Assembly (NCBI RefSeq): GCF_005862305.2
Contig: NZ_CP054021.1
Location: 1,488,001-1,552,000 of the forward strand
Length of the DNA stretch: 64,000 bases
Reading direction: 5' to 3'
From: Rhizobium indicum
GTDB lineage: Bacteria; Pseudomonadota; Alphaproteobacteria; Rhizobiales; Rhizobiaceae
In this document: one piece after another, positions 33,231 through 39,898 of the stretch
Position numbering within the stretch: position 1 is the first letter of the stretch
How the letters are laid out: every line of letters starts with the position of its first letter
Translations under genes and position numbers: made by a program
The notes under the pieces: model-generated
What the model was told of the DNA's origin: nothing
The model's database searches: none
What the model saw: only the letters and a program-made list of their open reading frames with translations

Positions 33231-33611
33231 TCAGGGAGGGGCTGGGCTATCGGGGTTGGTGATCGGCAGAGCGCCGGGCGGGATCATCGTCTCGCTGATC
33301 TCTTCCGGTCGCGTCGGCCGGTCGCAATTTTCGCAGTGGCGCTCGATCACCTCGGCAATCGACAGCGCCTTCGCGCAGATCGGGCAGCCGGTGTAATGGG
33401 CGGCAATCAGGGCGGAGATGGTCATATCGATTCCACCTCCCTTGGCGTTCAGCACCTGCTGCAGGGCCTTGGCGAGAGACGGGATATCCTCGTTGCGAAC
33501 TGATATCACAGACATCCGCCCTCCCCTTGGCCCTTGCGGCCGGTGAATGACGACGCCGGTCGGCATGACGTCCATGGCGAGCTTCTCTTCGCTTGAGATG
33601 GTGAACCTCAT
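33231..33611 (-). CDS. Phage-type protein with a CxxC-CxxC zinc-finger-like C-terminus
   Basis: A 126-residue protein starting MRFTISSEEKLAMDVMPTGV; an N-terminal beta-rich region ('GGRMSVISVRNEDIPSLAKALQQVLNA') is followed by 'HYTGCPICAKALSIAEVIERHCENCDRP', with four cysteines spaced C-x2-C...C-x2-C like a zinc ribbon. It is the first gene of the leftward operon facing the repressor, 99 bases from operator site O1. Likely an early phage protein; function unknown. ATG 33611 is preferred because the frame upstream runs into the regulatory region. Confidence 0.7.
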   Translation of the reverse strand: MRFTISSEEKLAMDVMPTGVVIHRPQGPRGGRMSVISVRNEDIPSLAKALQQVLNAKGGGIDMTISALIAAHYTGCPICAKALSIAEVIERHCENCDRPTRPEEISETMIPPGALPITNPDSPAPP

Positions 33612-33709
33612 GGCGTCGTCTCCCCCGCCGCGGGACGCGGCGCGCAGGCCGGTAAACTCCGAAAGGCTGGACCGTTGTTGATGTTGTCTCTGTGTGTCAT
33701 GGCGATTAG

Positions 33710-33783
33710 GGTACAATTAATACCCTATATGTCAAGCACATTAGGGCATGACATGTACCTTATTTTAGGGTATTTTTTATATC
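33710..33783. promoter_or_regulatory. Three CI-type operators between divergent phage genes
   Basis: GGTA-N7-TACC sites: O1 33710-33724 (perfect, within TAGGGTA-N7-TACCCTA), O2 33745-33759 (GGCA-N7-TACC, one mismatch) and O3 33769-33783 (GGTA-N7-TATC, one mismatch, ending right before ATG 33784). Centres are 35 and 24 bases apart. The same motif recurs twice at 35631-35680. Likely binding sites of the repressor at 33784. Confidence 0.7.
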
Positions 33784-34431
33784 ATGTTGAAAGATCAGGA
33801 ACAATTTGAACGCGAAGAACGCGCAAAGCGCCTCGTCATGGCCAGGAAGAATGCCGGCTTTGCCGGGCCGAAGGCGATCGTCGATCGGTTCGGCTGGAAT
33901 GCCAATGTCTACAAGGCGCATGAATCCGGCCGCAACGGCTTCGGCATAGCTGACGCAAAGAAGTATGCCCGCGCTTTCAAGGTCAATCTCAACTGGCTGC
34001 AGTTCGGCACCGGCAACGCGCTCGATCCGGATGAGCTGCCCGCCTCCGTTGCCGATGTCCCAAAAATCTCCTGGGTCAGCGCCGGCCAGCTGAGCGAGCA
34101 GGCGCCGATCACCGATTTTTCGGAATTCCCGACGGTCGCCGCACTCGACCTGCCCGATGGCGAATGGATCGCGCTCGAGGTCGAAGGCAATTCGATGAAC
34201 AAGATCTCGCCGCCCGGCTCGATCATTTTCGTCAATCTGCGCGACAAGCGCCTGGCGCCGAACGCGCTTTATGTCGTCGCCGACGAAACGGGTGCCGCGA
34301 CCTACAAGCGCTATCGCCCGAACGACGACCCGCCCTTCCAGCCGGCTTCTTATGAGGACGTGCCGCCACCGGAATTCCAGGGCGCCGTCACCATCGTCGG
34401 CCGCGTCCGCCGATCGATCATCGAGATGTGA
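33784..34431 (+). CDS. CI-like phage repressor (HTH plus S24 peptidase domain)
   Basis: A 215-residue repressor. An N-terminal XRE-like HTH ('FAGPKAIVDRFGWNANVYKAHESGRNGFGIADAKKYARAFKVNLNWLQFG') is followed by a LexA/S24-type domain: 'EGNSMNKISPPGSIIFVN' holds the nucleophile Ser, 'ALYVVADETGAATYKRYRPN' the general-base Lys. It should autocleave during SOS-type induction. ATG 33784 directly follows operator O3 and has no ribosome-binding site, so the mRNA may be leaderless, as for lambda cI from PRM. It is divergent from the leftward operon 33611-30823. Confidence 0.88.
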   Translation: MLKDQEQFEREERAKRLVMARKNAGFAGPKAIVDRFGWNANVYKAHESGRNGFGIADAKKYARAFKVNLNWLQFGTGNALDPDELPASVADVPKISWVSAGQLSEQAPITDFSEFPTVAALDLPDGEWIALEVEGNSMNKISPPGSIIFVNLRDKRLAPNALYVVADETGAATYKRYRPNDDPPFQPASYEDVPPPEFQGAVTIVGRVRRSIIEM

Positions 34432-34547
34432 GGATCCATGCCGGGCGCGCTCGACGATCTCACCGTTTTTGGGTGTACTACCGGCACCCGTGTGCGCACA
34501 TCACCAAGCTGCCGGGCAGATCAGCAGAAGATAACATTGGAGGGGAA

Positions 34548-35015
34548 ATGCTTGCTTTTATGGGAACATGGCCGGCGCCGGTTGTTTACGGCCTGGTTGG
34601 GGGGATATTCGGGGCGATTGGCGCGGCTGTCGGCCATCTGGCGGCCAAGCGATTTCCGAACGCGAGAACGATCATTGTTGTTCTGTTTCTTGCCAGTTCA
34701 AGCCAAGTCACCAAGCTGATCGTCATTCCCAGAATTCAGAATGACGAGGCGAACGCTAACCTGCCGCAGAAGATAGACGCCATTACCACTCTTGAGCGCA
34801 TCTCTGTCGAGGGAAAGACGGTCCGATATTTTTACCGTCTGAGCGATTCCCTCCCTTTAACGGATGGGGCCGTTATGAAGTCAGGCATTGCCTCGTCCGT
34901 GTGCACTTTCTGGAAGCCGAAGCTTGATTCGGGCGAGGCCGAACTCGCCGTCTACAACTACGCCTTCAAGGATGGGCAGTCGAGTTTCGATCTGAGGGCA
35001 AGCGATTGCCGATAA
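34548..35015 (+). CDS. Hypothetical membrane-anchored protein of the island
   Basis: A 155-residue protein starting MLAFMGTWPAPVVYGLVGGI. Two hydrophobic stretches (about 8-30 and 40-55) could be membrane helices; the rest, 'LPQKIDAITTLERISVEGKTVRYFYRLSDSLPLTDGAVMKSGIASSVCTFWKP', is a soluble domain resembling small exported proteins that test for redox or surface exposure, but no family is certain. GGAGGGGAA lies 6 bases before ATG 34548. It is downstream of the repressor in the same direction, so it may be a lysogenic-conversion gene. Function unknown. Confidence 0.6.
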   Translation: MLAFMGTWPAPVVYGLVGGIFGAIGAAVGHLAAKRFPNARTIIVVLFLASSSQVTKLIVIPRIQNDEANANLPQKIDAITTLERISVEGKTVRYFYRLSDSLPLTDGAVMKSGIASSVCTFWKPKLDSGEAELAVYNYAFKDGQSSFDLRASDCR

Positions 35016-35082
35016 CGTCGCGACGTCAGGTCGTCCGTTAAAGGATATCTCAATGATTCAAACGTCTTACAATGGGTAAAAG

Positions 35083-35187
35083 ATGCTGAAACCGACATCG
35101 CGCGCAGGCAGAATCTGGTTCTATATCGTGACCTTTGCGGTGTTTCTCCTGGCGTTCAGCGCCGCGCGGGAGATCTATGGTCTTTAG
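35083..35187 (+). CDS. Small 34-residue membrane peptide
   Basis: ATG 35083 to TAG 35185 encodes MLKPTSRAGRIWFYIVTFAV followed by FLLAFSAAREIYGL: a basic N-terminus and one membrane helix. GGG lies several bases upstream; the ribosome-binding site is weak. It overlaps the 3' end of the opposite small gene at 35156-35266 by 32 bases. Plausible small phage membrane protein. Confidence 0.4.
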   Translation: MLKPTSRAGRIWFYIVTFAVFLLAFSAAREIYGL

Positions 35188-35266
35188 GATTTCGCTCTGA
35201 ATCTTGCCGGATGGCATCCAGACCCGCCTCGATCACCTCGTCGGTGATTTCGATTTCGTTGCGCAT
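35156..35266 (-). CDS. Small 36-residue acidic/basic protein
   Basis: On the minus strand ATG 35266 starts MRNEIEITDEVIEAGLDAIR, continues with QDSERNPKDHRSPARR and ends at TGA 35156. AAGGAGGG lies 8 bases before the ATG, a very strong ribosome-binding site for so short a gene. The first 20 residues predict an amphipathic helix. It converges with 35083-35187. Probably a real small phage-type protein. Confidence 0.5.
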   Translation of the reverse strand: MRNEIEITDEVIEAGLDAIRQDSERNPKDHRSPARR

Positions 35267-35630
35267 GGCCGGCCCTCCTTTTTTCTCGTAGCATCATGCT
35301 CCAACTTCAGTTCTCATTCCTCTCTCTTCAGCTCAGGAAGAGAAGGTTCCTGAAGGCTGGTGAGGGAGGGTTCCGGCCAAAGCTTCCCCCTACCCCATGA
35401 GCAAAGCCCATGAAGCTGGGAGAGCATTGGCCAAGTCCTGAAGGCCGGAGCCGGGATGGGACACGTGCCAGAGGGGCCATTCGCTTCGCCCTCGTCCTGA
35501 TTTTCTGACAGCGCACTTAAGGACTTTCGCTTCCCGCGCCGCTGGGCTTCGTCAGCTCGGGAGTTGCACCCGGTCGCCCAATCACTGGCCCGAGACATAG
35601 ACCTATGATTCGTACCTCGTCAATCGTTGG
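35267..35630. other. Intergenic, nothing recognised
   Basis: No supported gene. GGTTCCTGAAGGC-type words recur twice (35344 and 35436) but no repeat family is evident. Confidence 0.35.
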
Positions 35631-35680
35631 GGTATTTTTTATACCTTCCATGGTTGACGTAATCGGGTATGATATATACC
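35631..35680 (+). promoter_or_regulatory. Two further CI-type operators and a promoter
   Basis: GGTA-N7-TACC occurs perfectly at 35631-35645 and 35666-35680, centres 35 bases apart, the same spacing as O1-O2 at 33710. A promoter-like TTGACG (35653-35658), 16 bases, TATACC (35675-35680) overlaps the second site, about 40 bases before ATG 35722. Repression by the 33784 product is inferred. Confidence 0.65.
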
Positions 35681-35721
35681 TTTCCTTCACAAGCCGATCA
35701 GAGGCGCGAGAGGACAGGGCG

Positions 35722-35985
35722 ATGCAGCACATTCGCAGAATCGAGACCGAGGAAAGCAAGCGGGATGCCCGCTGGAATGGCGCGCAGACGATCGGCGACT
35801 GCCGCGCCTATATGGCGATCGAGGCCCAGCGCATGGGCGCGCTCGGCTTTGCCTTCCTGCGCCGCCCCGAACATTCGATCCGCGGCCCGTCCTGGCTGCG
35901 CGGGGCGGCGGCTTCCGTCGAGGAGCATTACCGTTATGCCCGCGAGATCATGGGCATCGCCAATAACGATCAATTCTACGCTTGA
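35722..35985 (+). CDS. Small phage-type protein under CI-type operators
   Basis: An 87-residue protein starting MQHIRRIETEESKRDARWNG. 'RAYMAIEAQRMGALGFAFLRRPEHSIRGPSWLRGAAASVEEHYRYAREIMGI' predicts two or three helices. ATG 35722 is preferred over 35605 because the longer frame covers the operators. Followed by 35997 with an 11-base gap, and that gene overlaps 36230, so three small genes form an operon. Function unknown. Confidence 0.6.
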   Translation: MQHIRRIETEESKRDARWNGAQTIGDCRAYMAIEAQRMGALGFAFLRRPEHSIRGPSWLRGAAASVEEHYRYAREIMGIANNDQFYA

Positions 35986-35996
35986 GGGGAACGGAG

Positions 35997-36233
35997 ATGC
36001 CTGCCGCCAACCTTACACTCGGTTCAACCGAGAGCCCTTCCCTTCCTGCCGCCCGACAGGCCGGGACAGCCGAAAAGATCCGCGCCAAAGCCCGCTTCAC
36101 GGCCGGAGCACCCGATCTCCTGCAGGCGCTGGTGGAGGCCGAACGCTTTTTCGACGGCAGCGACGATCACGGCTGCCCGCTTCACCAGAAGATCCTCGCC
36201 GCCATCGACACGGTGAAAGGCGGTGCGTCATGA
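35997..36233 (+). CDS. Small phage-type protein
   Basis: A 78-residue protein: 'AANLTLGSTESPSLPAARQAGTAEKIRAKARFTAGAPDLLQALVEAERFFDGSDDHGCPLHQKILAAIDTVK'. The 'APDLLQALVEAE' and 'ILAAIDTVKG' helices resemble those of short phage proteins with an 'A-P-x-LLxAL' motif and a Cys in the middle. AGGGGA lies 7 bases before ATG 35997. Its TGA overlaps the next ATG as ATGA. Function unknown. Confidence 0.6.
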   Translation: MPAANLTLGSTESPSLPAARQAGTAEKIRAKARFTAGAPDLLQALVEAERFFDGSDDHGCPLHQKILAAIDTVKGGAS

Positions 36234-36454
36234 ACGATTGCCTGATCAAAGCCTTTTCCGGCTGCGCCTGCCCGCCCGGCGAATGCGCACAAAAGCCCGC
36301 CACCCCGGCGCCGGTCACCTTCGTCTCGTGGCGGATCCAGGCCATCGCCTGCCTCGCCTTCGGCTTCCTCGCCGCGATCGTCTCGGCCGCCTGGATGGAG
36401 ACGCAGTTCAAAACCCGGGATCTGCAAAACCAGGAGCAGGTGTCATGGAAGTGA
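36230..36454 (+). CDS. Small membrane protein with Cys-rich N-terminus
   Basis: A 74-residue protein starting MNDCLIKAFSGCACPPGECA, with one membrane helix (about 34-55, 'IQAIACLAFGFLAAIVSAAWM') and a charged tail. ATG 36230 overlaps the stop of the preceding gene (ATGA), so it is translationally coupled and probably last in the three-gene operon 35722-36454. Four cysteines before the helix may bind metal or be lipidated. Function unknown. Confidence 0.6.
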   Translation: MNDCLIKAFSGCACPPGECAQKPATPAPVTFVSWRIQAIACLAFGFLAAIVSAAWMETQFKTRDLQNQEQVSWK

Positions 36455-36480
36455 GCCAGGGCTTTTGCCAACACCGCCGG

Positions 36481-36720
36481 TCAGGAGCTGAACTTGATGT
36501 CGCTGGCCTTGGCCGCCGTAATGAATGCGCGGCGCACCTGCTCCGGCCCGGCGGCATCATTGAACACATCAAGCACCAGCCGTTCGGCCACCTTGGCCGC
36601 CGGCGTCTGCTCGGGCCAGTCATTCAGCAAGGTGTTGCCCGCCTGAACGACATTATAGACCGTCCTCGTCTTGCCATTGATGGTGATCTTCACCGGCTTG
36701 AACCTTCGTCGCCTGCTCAT
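36481..36720 (-). CDS. DUF982 family protein
   Basis: A 79-residue protein: 'PVKITINGKTRTVYNVVQAGNTLLNDWPEQTPAAKVAERLVLDVFNDAAGPEQVRRAFITAAKASDI' matches DUF982, a family of about 80-residue proteins almost restricted to Rhizobiales and often on plasmids or islands, with the conserved 'xxxAxxxLLxxWP' core. Function is unknown. ATG 36720. Opposite orientation to the preceding operon, so independently transcribed. Confidence 0.82.
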   Translation of the reverse strand: MSRRRRFKPVKITINGKTRTVYNVVQAGNTLLNDWPEQTPAAKVAERLVLDVFNDAAGPEQVRRAFITAAKASDIKFSS

Positions 36721-36850
36721 GGCGCCGCCCCCTCACACTGGACACGCGACTCAACGAATCACTTCAGGACTCGTTCCGGTTGATTCGAAAATGCGGAACA
36801 CCGCACTCGATTCATGCGATGCCAATGCACCGCTCCCGTTCAGCCGCACC

Positions 36851-36887
36851 TCCGTTATAACTCTTCTGCAGAAAAATTATAACCGGA
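36851..36887. repeat. Imperfect palindrome around TTCTGCAGAA
   Basis: TCCGTTATAA and TTATAACCGGA are arms around the perfect core TTCTGCAGAA (36864-36873). It is AT-rich and lies upstream of the toxin-antitoxin genes; it could be an operator or terminator. The flanking DNA from 36721 to 36976 otherwise shows nothing. Confidence 0.5.
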
Positions 36888-36976
36888 GAGAGGATGGGTT
36901 TTCGGCCGATTCTAAGCGACGCCGATACACCCTTGGAAATTCGCCCTCTTGAGTTTGTCGGCGCCAATGTCTATTT

Positions 36977-36992
36977 TGACCATATATGGTCA
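36977..36992 (+). promoter_or_regulatory. Operator of the toxin-antitoxin operon
   Basis: TGACCATATATGGTCA is a perfect 16-bp palindrome 20 bases before the antitoxin ATG at 37012, typical of the autoregulatory site of Phd-type antitoxins. It overlaps the likely promoter. Confidence 0.7.
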
Positions 36993-37011
36993 TTTAAGAC
37001 AGGAGGCCGCA

Positions 37012-37263
37012 ATGTCGACAATCAGCGTGGCAGAGGCAAAGGCCGGTTTCGCCGGTCTGGTCGATGAAGCGGCAAACGGGGAATTCGTGACGATCACGCG
37101 GCACGGAAAGCCCGCCGCCGTGCTTGTGTCCGTCGAAGCGGCCGAGGCGGCGAAAAGGGCTTTGAAGAAGCCACGGCCGAATTTCGGGGATTTCCTGTTG
37201 ACGTTTCCCGGCGGGGTCGAGCTGGAGCGGAACCCGTCGAAAATGCGCGATATTGATCTGTGA
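37012..37263 (+). CDS. Phd/YefM-family antitoxin
   Basis: An 83-residue protein. 'STISVAEAKAGFAGLVDEAANGEFVTITRHGKPAAVLVSVEAAEAAKRALK' is a complete Phd/YefM fold that binds DNA as a dimer; the tail 'KPRPNFGDFLLTFPGGVELERNPSKMRDIDL' wraps the toxin. AGGAGG lies 5 bases before ATG 37012. GTG of the toxin overlaps its TGA. Neutralises the PIN toxin and represses the operon via the palindrome at 36977. Confidence 0.92.
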   Translation: MSTISVAEAKAGFAGLVDEAANGEFVTITRHGKPAAVLVSVEAAEAAKRALKKPRPNFGDFLLTFPGGVELERNPSKMRDIDL

Positions 37264-37709
37264 CCGCCTACCTTCTCGACACGAACATCATTTCGAAGTT
37301 CGCGCCGGGCAAGGTGCCGCCGTCCGATCCGGTGCGGGCATGGTTTCGTGAGCAGGGCGAAGCCGATAGCCTGTTTCTGTCGGCTCTGTCAGTCGCGGAG
37401 ATCGAGAAGGGAATGCGGAGCCTTCACCGTCGCGGCGGGATCGAACGGGCAAAGTGCCTTTCGGCATGGCTGGACGTCATCACCGAGAGTTTCGGCGATC
37501 GGATCTTGCCGATGGATACCGTTGTCGCGCGCATCGTCGGCGCTCTGGAAGATGAAGCCGAGATGCAGGGCCGTCATCCCGGCCTTGGCGACCTCATTAT
37601 CGCGGCGACCGCGCGGGCCTACGACCTCACCGTCATTACGGAAAACCTGCGGCATTTCCAGCCGCTTGATGTCGCTGTTGATCTTCCCGCCGCGTTCCGG
37701 TCGGAGTGA
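37260..37709 (+). CDS. VapC-type PIN-domain ribonuclease toxin
   Basis: A 149-residue PIN nuclease. Acidic active-site residues are visible: Asp7 (YLLDTNIIS), Glu47 (SVAEIEKG) and Asp111 (GLGDLIIAATARAYD), with the closing 'TVITENLRHF' (Asn128). These coordinate Mg2+ for RNA cleavage, commonly tRNA. Start GTG 37260 overlaps the antitoxin stop (GTGA). It stands at the right end of the phage-like island next to a tRNA-Pro-derived repeat, a position typical for stabilising modules. Confidence 0.92.
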   Translation: MTAYLLDTNIISKFAPGKVPPSDPVRAWFREQGEADSLFLSALSVAEIEKGMRSLHRRGGIERAKCLSAWLDVITESFGDRILPMDTVVARIVGALEDEAEMQGRHPGLGDLIIAATARAYDLTVITENLRHFQPLDVAVDLPAAFRSE

Positions 37710-37790
37710 TCGTTGCCGTCATTTTTCGTCAGCTGAGAATTTCGGGAAACATTGGCAACCCTGATTTCGGGAATGATGACCGAGGGTCAC

Positions 37791-37837
37791 AGCTGGTCGG
37801 AGTGGAGTGATTCGAAATCACTCGACCCCCACGTCCC
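37791..37837 (-). repeat. Damaged copy of the tRNA-Pro 3' part (att-like direct repeat)
   Basis: AGCTGGTCGGAGTGGAGTGATTCGAA (26 bases) and CACTCGACCCCCACGTCCC (19 bases) match 39558-39602 exactly, apart from two extra bases AT between them at 37817-37818. It spans the acceptor, T-arm and anticodon-stem end of tRNA-Pro(CGG). It cannot fold as a full tRNA and is best seen as an old attachment-site remnant at the edge of the island. Confidence 0.7.
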
Positions 37838-37856
37838 AAACAACAAGAATAGTCTC

Positions 37857-37882
37857 AAAAGCCCTGCATTGCCGGGCTTTTT
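37857..37882 (+). terminator. Rho-independent terminator-like hairpin
   Basis: AAAAGCCC (37857-37864) and GGGCTTTT (37874-37881) pair across 9 bases and end in a T run. It could end the toxin-antitoxin transcript, or it came with the tRNA-derived repeat just before it. Confidence 0.65.
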
Positions 37883-38108
37883 CGCGTTCGAACGTGACGC
37901 CAAAACACGCTCTGTTCCGCCCAATCATTGCCGTACCGCAACCGAACCGCATTTGGAGGATGCGCAACCAAGATCGGAACGGCAGTTGATGAAGACACTG
38001 AGAGGGAGGCAGCCTGAACTGGCGGCCAATGCCAATGGCGCCGTCCCGCCGCGCTCAGTTAGCCGGAGCGCTCGTCAACCCAGTGATGCGTGCCACGTCG
38101 ACCGTCGT
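37883..38108. other. Intergenic, nothing recognised
   Basis: No supported gene; open frames here lack ribosome-binding sites and look unlike known proteins. Confidence 0.35.
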
Positions 38109-38195
38109 TTAATACCAGCGTCCCCGGCCGTACCAGCCGCCGCCGCCTAGCAAAAGAAGTATCACAACGATGATGAGAAGGGTTGTGAGATCCAT
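38109..38195 (-). CDS. 28-residue hydrophobic glycine-rich protein under a stress promoter
   Basis: ATG 38195 to TAA 38109 encodes MDLTTLLIIVVILLLLGGGG followed by WYGRGRWY. A single membrane helix leads into Gly4 and an aromatic/arginine tail, as in the very small DUF3309-like membrane proteins of Rhizobiales. AGGAGA lies 6 bases before the ATG. A GGAAC-type stress promoter is positioned at 38272-38298. It probably acts in the inner membrane during stress; role unknown. Confidence 0.72.
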   Translation of the reverse strand: MDLTTLLIIVVILLLLGGGGWYGRGRWY

Positions 38196-38271
38196 GTGCG
38201 TTCTCCTGGGAGGACCATCACCATCTCGTTTGCACCTGACGGGCGTTGCTCATGGTGGGACTCCCTAGCTT

Positions 38272-38298
38272 ACAACGGCAATGACCGCAGTTGGTTCC
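38272..38298 (-). promoter_or_regulatory. RpoE2/EcfG-type promoter of the 28-residue gene
   Basis: On the minus strand GGAACC (38298-38293), 15 bases, CGTTGT (38277-38272): this fits both GGAAC-N16-CGTT and GGAAC-N18-TT forms of the alphaproteobacterial general-stress consensus. The word GGAACCAACTG is shared with the GlsB promoter at 2677. The leader to ATG 38195 is about 70 bases. Confidence 0.65.
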
Positions 38299-38409
38299 AT
38301 TCGATGGCCCCTACCCGGCCGGCGCCGACCCGGCGGATAGATCGGCGCGGCAGCAAATTTTTCACGTCCGCAAAATTCGCAATTTGGGGTGTGGCGCCAT
38401 GGCAGCGAG

Positions 38410-38490
38410 TCAATGCCCGCCCGCCAGCGCGATGACGGCGACGACGTAGGATAAGGCAATCATGAGATAGGCGAGTTGGAGCAAGGTCAC
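38410..38490 (-). CDS. Possible 26-residue hydrophobic peptide
   Basis: GTG 38490 to TGA 38410 encodes (M)TLLQLAYLMIALSYVVAVIA then LAGGH, a single hydrophobic helix. The ribosome-binding site is weak (AAAGG about 8 bases upstream). Similar tiny hydrophobic peptides exist in rhizobia, but this is a low-confidence call. Confidence 0.3.
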   Translation of the reverse strand: MTLLQLAYLMIALSYVVAVIALAGGH

Positions 38491-38716
38491 GGTCCAGCCT
38501 TTCGTTGGTGGCCTCCCATATATTCAGACTTTTGCGGCTGGTCATGTCCGCAAAAAGCCCGGACTTATGTCGCAAATGCCACAAGACTCCAAGTCAACTA
38601 GGGCGTGAACTCATAAAAACGCAGCCATAATCGGATGGAGGCGACGGGGGTCCGCTCGCCAATGGTTGCATCTCCTGATAAGATCAGCATCACAAGCCCC
38701 GATCTGGAGGCCTCGC

Positions 38717-39316
38717 ATGCCCTGCAGCAGCGCGCTCGCTCCGTTCGTCATCGCCGCTCTCGTGGCCCTCGGTCCGCTGCCGGCTGGAGCGCAGAACAAT
38801 GCTGCGCCACCGCCAGCGGCAATCTCCCAACAGGCCAAGCTTTGCCAGATGTGTCACGGTAGGAAAGGTCTGCCGACTGTTAAGAACACGCCGATCATCG
38901 CCGGCCAGCACGAGTCCTCTTTGCTGATAGCTTTGCAGGAATATCGCAATGGAGCGCGCACCGACGACCTCATGGGCCGGATCGCGAAGAATCTTTCCGA
39001 CGACGACATGAAGGCGCTTGCGGCCTACTTCTCCGCACTGCCCTGGCCCGCCTACCGCGAGCCGGCCGACGCAGCGAGCATTACCCGTTTCCAAGCGCTC
39101 GACGCCGGGAAGAAGTGCACCTCGTGCCACCGGGAGGGTTTCGTCGGATACGCCAACACGCCGCGCGTCGCAAATCAGAAGCTGGACTACCTGATCAAAA
39201 CCCTCTCCGACTTTCACGATAACAAGCGCCCGCACATGCCCCGCATGACGGCCTTGGTGCGCAATTTTTCGGCCGACGACATCGCTGCCATGGCTCACTA
39301 TCTTGCCGGCCTCTGA
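38717..39316 (+). CDS. Dihaem cytochrome c (c4 type)
   Basis: A 199-residue exported cytochrome. The signal peptide ('ALAPFVIAALVALGPLPAGAQ') is followed by two haem-c domains: CQMCH (first site, 'AKLCQMCHGRKGLP') with Met ligand region 'DLMGRIAKNLSDDDMKALAAYFSALPW', and CTSCH ('GKKCTSCHREGFVGYANTPRVANQ') with 'PHMPRMTALVRNFSADDIAAMAHYLAGL'. Two similar halves are typical of cytochrome c4. It carries electrons in the periplasm to terminal oxidases. ATG 38717 is chosen because the signal peptide begins there. No oxidase gene is adjacent. Confidence 0.9.
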   Translation: MPCSSALAPFVIAALVALGPLPAGAQNNAAPPPAAISQQAKLCQMCHGRKGLPTVKNTPIIAGQHESSLLIALQEYRNGARTDDLMGRIAKNLSDDDMKALAAYFSALPWPAYREPADAASITRFQALDAGKKCTSCHREGFVGYANTPRVANQKLDYLIKTLSDFHDNKRPHMPRMTALVRNFSADDIAAMAHYLAGL

Positions 39317-39531
39317 CGATCAGTTCGGGGTCGGCGATCCACCGAATAGGGCCGCCGAAATAGCGATCACTGCGTTACGGCGATCGGCACCTCTTTGCCC
39401 ACGAACTAAGCATCGTGTCCGCCGATATGGTGGAGCGATAGCCCAGGAGCCAATTCATCGACCTTGTCGTGGAATTGAAGGTCATGATCAATCGTTGCCG
39501 GGCAAAAATCGACATAGCAGCGACACAAACG

Positions 39532-39555
39532 AAAAACCCCGCCGGAGCGGGGTTT
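39532..39555 (-). terminator. Terminator of the tRNA-Pro gene
   Basis: AAACCCCGC (39534-39542) and GCGGGGTTT (39547-39555) form a 9-bp stem with a 4-base loop; read on the minus strand it ends in a T run. It lies just after the tRNA 3' end. Confidence 0.8.
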
Positions 39556-39560
39556 CTAGC

Positions 39561-39637
39561 TGGTCGGAGTGGAGTGATTCGAACACTCGACCCCCACGTC
39601 CCGAACGTGGTGCGCTACCAGACTGCGCTACACTCCG
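39561..39637 (-). tRNA. tRNA-Pro (CGG)
   Basis: The 77-base minus-strand gene starts CGGAGTG and ends with the paired CACTCCG and encoded ACCA end. The anticodon stem CCACG/CGTGG encloses the loop TTCGGGA, anticodon CGG. The T-arm holds the TTCGAAT loop. It is followed by a terminator, and a damaged copy of its 3' part lies 1.77 kb to the left, suggesting use as an integration target. Confidence 0.95.
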
Positions 39638-39898
39638 TGACCAGCGGCGCTTCTATAGAACAGCCTATCTGGTTGCACAAGCACCAAATTCCAAAAAGCC
39701 GGCGGAAATTTTGACGGGGTTGTGACAGGCTCGGACGGTGGCGCCTGCAGCAAAAAGCCACACCTGCCGCAAATCGAACGGAAGTCTCTTGAGAGCAATT
39801 TTCTTTTGCCGGGTTCCGCGCTAAAGGGCAGACGGGACAGGCGAAACCACTCACGAGGGCGGCTTCGCAACCATGCGCTTGAGATCAGGGACGACACG

